Shown one piece after another: positions 44,542 to 48,151 of a stretch of DNA of 48,151 nucleotides. This DNA comes from BP-191 sp035940575. GTDB lineage: Bacteria > Actinomycetota > Actinomycetes > BP-191. Location: positions 1-48,151 of the forward strand of contig DASZER010000045.1 in NCBI GenBank assembly GCA_035940575.1, in the 5' to 3' direction. The translations under genes and the position numbers were made by a program. The notes beneath the pieces are model-generated. The model did no database searches and was not told where the DNA came from. It saw only the letters and a list, made by a program, of their open reading frames with translations. Numbering within the stretch: position 1 is the stretch's first letter; the number at the start of each line of letters is the position of its first letter.

Positions 44542-45582
44542 ATGCGCCTGCGCCGCGTCGACTGCTCGGCGCCCGGCATCCGCCGGCGCCGGGCGGGACG
44601 CGGGTTCTCCTACGCCGACCAGAACGGCGCCCCGGTCACCGACCCCGACACGCTCGCGCGCATCGACGCGCTCGTGATCCCGCCCGCGTGGACCGACGTC
44701 TGGATCTGCCCGCACCCGCGCGGCCACATCCAGGCGACCGGCGTCGACGCGGCGGGGCGGCGGCAGTACCGCTACCACGACGCGTGGCGGCTGCAGCGCG
44801 ACCGCGCGAAGTTCGACCACATGGTGGCGTTCGGCCGCGCGCTGCCGCGGCTGCGCGACCGCATCAACGACGACCTCGCCGGCGACGGCCTCTCGCGCAC
44901 CCGCGTCCTCGCCTGCGCGACGCGGCTGCTCGACCTCGGCTTCTTCCGCATCGGCACCGAGGGCTACGCCGAGCAGAACCAGACGTACGGCCTCGCGACG
45001 ATCCGCAAGGAGCACGTGACCGTGCGCGGGGACGTCGTGACGTTCGACTACGTCGCCAAGTCCGGCAAGCAGCGCATCCAGTCGATCGTGGAGCCGACGG
45101 TCGTGGAGGTCGTGAAGGCGCTGCGGCGCAGGCGCGGCGGCGGGCCCGAGCTGCTCGCGTACCGCAACGACGCCGGCGGCTGGTGCGACGTGAAGAGCGC
45201 CGACATCAACGCGTACATCAAGGACGTCACGGGCGGCGACTTCAGCGCCAAGGACTTCCGCACGTGGGCGGCCACGGTGCTCGGCGCGGTCGCGCTGGCG
45301 GTGAGCAAGGAGGCCGCCACGAGCAGGACCGCGCGCAAGCGCGCCGTGACGCGCATGTACCAGGAGGTCTCGCACTACCTCGGCAACACCCCCGCCGTCT
45401 GCCGCGCGTCGTACGTCGACCCGCGCGTCGTGGACAGGTACCTCTCGGGCGTCACGGTGCCGCTCGACAAGGTCGCCGCCGACGCGCAGGACGGGCACCT
45501 CGGCACGCAGGGCGCGGTCGAGTGGGCGGTGCTCGACCTGCTCGAGGACGCGCCGCCCGTGGACCTCCCGATGGCGGTGTAG
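44542..45582 (+). CDS. DNA topoisomerase IB
   Basis: A 346-residue type IB topoisomerase of the bacterial/poxvirus class, which relaxes supercoils by a transient 3'-phosphotyrosine link. The N-terminal DNA-binding part (about 1-100) includes GFSYADQNGAPV, VIPPAW and the GHIQATGVDAAGRRQYRYH motif. The catalytic domain has Arg136 (LGFFRIGTEGYAEQNQTYG), Lys173 (VAKSGK), Arg240 (KDFRTW), His278 (VSHYLGNTP) and nucleophile Tyr291 (CRASYVDPRV), so the catalytic set is complete. Its place in an operon with YtxH-like and DUF5709-like genes fits a stress or DNA-maintenance setting (inference). Confidence 0.95.
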   Translation: MRLRRVDCSAPGIRRRRAGRGFSYADQNGAPVTDPDTLARIDALVIPPAWTDVWICPHPRGHIQATGVDAAGRRQYRYHDAWRLQRDRAKFDHMVAFGRALPRLRDRINDDLAGDGLSRTRVLACATRLLDLGFFRIGTEGYAEQNQTYGLATIRKEHVTVRGDVVTFDYVAKSGKQRIQSIVEPTVVEVVKALRRRRGGGPELLAYRNDAGGWCDVKSADINAYIKDVTGGDFSAKDFRTWAATVLGAVALAVSKEAATSRTARKRAVTRMYQEVSHYLGNTPAVCRASYVDPRVVDRYLSGVTVPLDKVAADAQDGHLGTQGAVEWAVLDLLEDAPPVDLPMAV

Positions 45583-45610
45583 CGCCGGGCGTGCCGGGCA
45601 GACCCACTCC

Positions 45611-45970
45611 ATGCCGACCACTCCCGACAACGCGACCGACGCCACCCCGATGGGCGAGGCGCTGAAGCGGTTCGAGGCCGAGGGCTTTACCGGCCAGCTC
45701 GCCGCGATGGAAGGCGGCGAGGTCGTCTGCTACACGTGCCACGAGCGCTCGCACGCGAGCACCATCGAGCTCACCGCGCTGATCCGCACGGAGGGCGCGT
45801 CGGACCCCGACGACATGACCGCCGTCGCCGCCGTCACCTGCCCGCACTGCAAGGGCAGGGGCACGCTCGTCGTGCACTTCGGCGCCCTCGCCCCGCCGGA
45901 GCACGACGACGTGCTGCGCGCGCTGGAGGACCGCCGTACCGACAGCGGGGTCACCGCGACGAGCGCGTGA
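45611..45970 (+). CDS. Small zinc-ribbon-like protein of unknown function
   Basis: A 119-residue protein with two CxxC pairs (VVCYTCHE near residue 40 and VTCPHCKG near residue 78) that would form one zinc ribbon. Between them are Ser/His/Thr-rich and acidic stretches. The C-terminus is helical (PPEHDDVLRALEDR). It starts at ATG 45611, with a possible shorter start at the Met before GEALKRFEAEGF. No family was named with certainty. It is the last gene before the subtilase at 45987, 16 bases away. Confidence 0.75.
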   Translation: MPTTPDNATDATPMGEALKRFEAEGFTGQLAAMEGGEVVCYTCHERSHASTIELTALIRTEGASDPDDMTAVAAVTCPHCKGRGTLVVHFGALAPPEHDDVLRALEDRRTDSGVTATSA

Positions 45971-45986
45971 GCCCGGCGGTACCACC

Positions 45987-47288
45987 GTGACCAGCGCCGT
46001 GCCCCGCGCCGTTCTCGCCGCCGTCACCGCGGTCGTCGCGGTGCCGGTCGCGCTCGTCGCGACCGCGCAGGCGGCGCAGCCGCGCACGTGGAACTTCGAC
46101 CAGATCCGCCTCGGCCAGGCGCAGACCGCCGGCCGCAACGGCGCGGGCACGACCGTCGCCGTCCTCGACACCTGGATCGACGCCGGCCACCCCGACCTCG
46201 GCGGCCGCGTGCTGAAGGGCGCCGACTGCACGGGCGGCTCCTGCAAGGCGGGCAACGCCGCCCCCGACCGTTGCGAGGCACACGGCACGCACGTCGCGGG
46301 CACCATCGCGAGCGCGACGTACGGCGTAGCCCCGCAAGCGCGCATCCTTCCCGTCCGCGTGCTCCGCTGGGACGGCGACGAGTGCACGGGCCGTAGCAAC
46401 GACCTCGCCCTCGCGGTCCGCTACGCGACCTCCCACGGCGCGCAGGTCGTCAACATCTCGGCGGGCGCGGCCGTCCCGCTCTCGAACCGCGACACGACGC
46501 TCGACTCGGCCATCGCCGACGCGGCGCGCGCGGGCGTGCTCGTCGTGTTCGCGGCGGGCAACGAGGGCGTCCCCGTCACCGACACCTACGGCGGCAACGC
46601 GCTCATCGTCGCCGCCACCGGTCGCGACGGCGCGCTGGCGTCGTACTCGCAGTACGGCCAGGGCATCGACCTCGCCGCGCCCGGCGGTGACCCGCCGGGC
46701 GACGAGTGCAGCGTCGAGCAGTGCGTCGTCTCGACGTGGAGCGACGGGACGCGCCACCAGTACGCCGCGCTGGCCGGCACGTCGATGGCCGCGCCGCACG
46801 TGAGCGGGGTGGCGGCGCTGCTGTTCTCGCAGCGCACCCGCACCCGCGACGACGTCGTCAACCGGCTGCGCTCCACCGCGAGGCCGCTGCGCAACGCCGG
46901 GTCCGGGCTGATCAACGCCTCGTCCGCGCTCGGCGCGAGCGCCGCTGCCCCGACGGCGCGCGCGACGACGCCGCCGCGCCGCAGCGTCGTTCCCGTGAAG
47001 CCGGCGCCGAAGCCGCAGGCGCGCGTCACGCCGAAGCCCACGCCGCGCCCGACCCCGCGTCCCACCCCGGCGAGGACTCCGACGCCGGCCCTCACGCCGT
47101 CGCCGTCGGGAACGACCGACCCGCCGCTCGCGATCGCGGAGCCGCCGCCCGCGTTGCCCGGCGAGGGGCCGAGCAGGGCCGGGCCGATCGGCGCCGCGCT
47201 CGTGCTGCTCGCGCTGGCCGGCGCGGGGACCGTCGGCGCCGCCGCGTCGCGCCGCGCGCCGCGCGTGTCCGCGGGGCCGGTTACCTAG
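45987..47288 (+). CDS. S8 subtilisin-like protease, mycosin-like layout with C-terminal anchor
   Basis: A 433-residue subtilase: signal peptide to about residue 30, no obvious long propeptide, then the catalytic domain with Asp61 (VAVLDTWID), His99 (EAHGTHVAGT), the AAGNEG oxyanion region and Ser266 (AGTSMAAPH). Cys pairs in inserts (81/86 and 241/246) suggest disulfides. A Pro/Lys/Thr-rich linker (about 325-380) leads to a C-terminal membrane helix (about 397-415) and a basic tail, the arrangement of mycosins associated with type VII secretion. No ESX genes are in the window, so a type VII role is not shown. It is convergent with another subtilase across a long inverted repeat. Confidence 0.9.
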   Translation: MTSAVPRAVLAAVTAVVAVPVALVATAQAAQPRTWNFDQIRLGQAQTAGRNGAGTTVAVLDTWIDAGHPDLGGRVLKGADCTGGSCKAGNAAPDRCEAHGTHVAGTIASATYGVAPQARILPVRVLRWDGDECTGRSNDLALAVRYATSHGAQVVNISAGAAVPLSNRDTTLDSAIADAARAGVLVVFAAGNEGVPVTDTYGGNALIVAATGRDGALASYSQYGQGIDLAAPGGDPPGDECSVEQCVVSTWSDGTRHQYAALAGTSMAAPHVSGVAALLFSQRTRTRDDVVNRLRSTARPLRNAGSGLINASSALGASAAAPTARATTPPRRSVVPVKPAPKPQARVTPKPTPRPTPRPTPARTPTPALTPSPSGTTDPPLAIAEPPPALPGEGPSRAGPIGAALVLLALAGAGTVGAAASRRAPRVSAGPVT

Positions 47289-47407
47289 GGCTTGGCGAGA
47301 CACGGCCCGTCGCCGCCCGGCGGGTCCAGGGGGCGATCCGGCAAGGCCGCAGACGCCTGGCCGCAGCCCGGGACCCGGGCGGGCAGGGCCGCGTCTCGCC
47401 AAGCCCT
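47287..47407. repeat. Long inverted repeat between two convergent subtilase genes
   Basis: The 15-base arms are a perfect inverted repeat (47287-47301 with 47393-47407). They continue inward for six more pairs after one mismatch (to 47308/47386), enclosing about 77 bases of GC-rich sequence with smaller internal stems. One arm begins inside the stop of the upstream subtilase and the other ends 12 bases before the stop of the downstream one. It is a likely bidirectional terminator, much larger than others here. A small structured RNA or miniature element is possible. Confidence 0.75.
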
Positions 47408-47419
47408 ACCGAGCGACCG

Positions 47420-48151
47420 TCAGCGGGCGAGCGCCTTCGCGGCGTTGATGCGGCCGCTGCCGTAGAAGTCGTCGCGGCCGCGCGGGCCGCGGTCGTCGGC
47501 GGTCGACACGATCACCTCGGACACCTTCGCGGGCGTCCAGTCGGGGTGCCTCGAACGCACCAGCGCGGCGAGGCCGGCGACGTGCGGGCACGCCATCGAC
47601 GTGCCGCTCATGAACCCGTAGCCGAACTTGCCCGTCTTGGCGTCGATCGTCGTCGACATGATCTGCACGCCGGGCGCGGAGACGTCGACCTGCGGGCCCC
47701 ACGTCGTGAAGACGGCGGGCTTGTCGTAGGGGTCGGTGGCGCCGACCGCGAGGACGCCGGGGCAGTTCGCGGGCGCCGAGGACGGCGCGCCCTGCAACGC
47801 GTCGTTGCCGGACGACGCGACGGGCAGCACCTTCTTGTTGTCCGCGTACGCGAACGCCGCCTGGAACACCACGGGGCACGCGCCCGACATGCCGAGGCTC
47901 ATGTTGAGGATCGAGGCGCCGCGGTCGGTCGCCTCGACGATGCCGACGGCGATGTCGCAGGACGTCCCCGCGCCGTTCTCGTTGAGCACCTTCACGGGCA
48001 GCACCTTGGCGCCCCACGCCACGCCGGCCACGCCCGCGCGGTTGTTCGAGGCCGCGGCGATGGTGCCCGCCACGTGCGTCCCGTGGCCGTGGTCGTCGGT
48101 CGCGTCGTCGTCGCCGTTCACCAGGTCGGTACCGGCGAGGACCTGGCCGCG
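47420..48151 (-). CDS. S8 subtilisin-like protease, C-terminal part (runs off the right edge)
   Basis: The last 243 codons of a subtilase; the 5' end lies beyond the window. Visible are the catalytic His in DDHGHGTHVAGT, the SSGND oxyanion segment and Ser in MSGTSMACPHVAG, with HPDWTPAKVSEVI and YGSGRINAAKAL at the end. The catalytic Asp, signal and propeptide are outside. No C-terminal anchor or repeat follows the catalytic domain, unlike the other two subtilases here, so the protein is probably released. The frame continues open to 48151. Confidence 0.92.
   Translation of the reverse strand, partial: RGQVLAGTDLVNGDDDATDDHGHGTHVAGTIAAASNNRAGVAGVAWGAKVLPVKVLNENGAGTSCDIAVGIVEATDRGASILNMSLGMSGACPVVFQAAFAYADNKKVLPVASSGNDALQGAPSSAPANCPGVLAVGATDPYDKPAVFTTWGPQVDVSAPGVQIMSTTIDAKTGKFGYGFMSGTSMACPHVAGLAALVRSRHPDWTPAKVSEVIVSTADDRGPRGRDDFYGSGRINAAKALAR

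Noticed and set aside
46586..47095. Minus-strand frame inside the mycosin-like subtilase (Val/Gly-rich)
   Set aside because: It is antisense to the Pro-rich linker. Its apparent repeats are the complement of Pro/Thr codons, and it has no ribosome site or domain.
45987..47288. Assigning the mycosin-like subtilase to a type VII secretion locus
   Set aside because: No EccB/C/D/E, EsxA/B or PE/PPE gene is present in the window. The architecture alone is not enough.

Overview
This window is very GC-rich chromosomal DNA from a high-GC Gram-positive actinobacterium. The evidence is a homodimeric AceE-type pyruvate dehydrogenase E1, an LPFTG wall-anchor signal, ECF sigma factors with coupled membrane proteins, a mycosin-like subtilase, a DUF5709-like protein and lipobox lipoproteins. 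It is not a prophage or plasmid: no capsid, portal, terminase, integrase, replication or partition gene is visible. The genus cannot be set from this sequence. No stretch longer than about 300 bases lacks a gene.

Layout. 0-6.6 kb: the C-terminal end of an IS481-type transposase, a YjbQ-family gene divergent from aceE, a small MSMEG_6728-like protein, an LPXTG surface protein, and an ECF sigma factor coupled to a BsuPI-like membrane protein. 6.6-10.8 kb: a subtilase with a Trp-rich pentapeptide tail, followed 3 bp later by a GAF/PAS histidine kinase. 10.9-16.2 kb: two PAP2 phosphatase genes (one fused to a diacylglycerol-kinase domain), a PHP phosphoesterase, a three-gene operon (YaaA-like, CoA-binding, GNAT) and a membrane protein.

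16.2-32.8 kb is the most unusual part. It is a cassette present twice on the minus strand. Each copy has a giant secreted protein (cadherin/VCBS-like beta domains, then a parallel beta-helix), followed by three tail-collar (microcystin-dependent-protein-like) genes in the same gamma-beta-alpha order. Each copy also has a DUF6916-like gene next to it, and one copy has a coupled GNAT gene. The copies are diverged at protein level. The second giant protein is expanded by nine alternating units of about 303 bp and four of about 330 bp. Upstream of it is a 51-residue secreted Cys-rich peptide gene with its own intrinsic terminator.

33-48 kb: a degenerate trypsin-like secreted protein, a tRNA(CAU), a DmdC/FadE5-like acyl-CoA dehydrogenase, and a secreted zinc metalloprotease - lipoprotein - ECF sigma - membrane-protein locus in which the lipoprotein and membrane protein share an extracellular domain. 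These are followed by a GAF-SpoIIE phosphatase, a three-gene set (membrane protein, cupredoxin lipoprotein, tandem-duplicated lipoprotein), an APH-type kinase, tRNA-Asn, a YtxH-like protein, a DUF5709-like protein, topoisomerase IB, a zinc-ribbon protein, and two convergent subtilases separated by a long inverted repeat. The last subtilase runs off the window.

Taken together, the region is rich in envelope and secreted functions: three subtilases, one metalloprotease, one pseudo-protease, a wall-anchored protein, two giant beta-domain proteins, several lipoproteins and two ECF sigma/membrane-regulator pairs.
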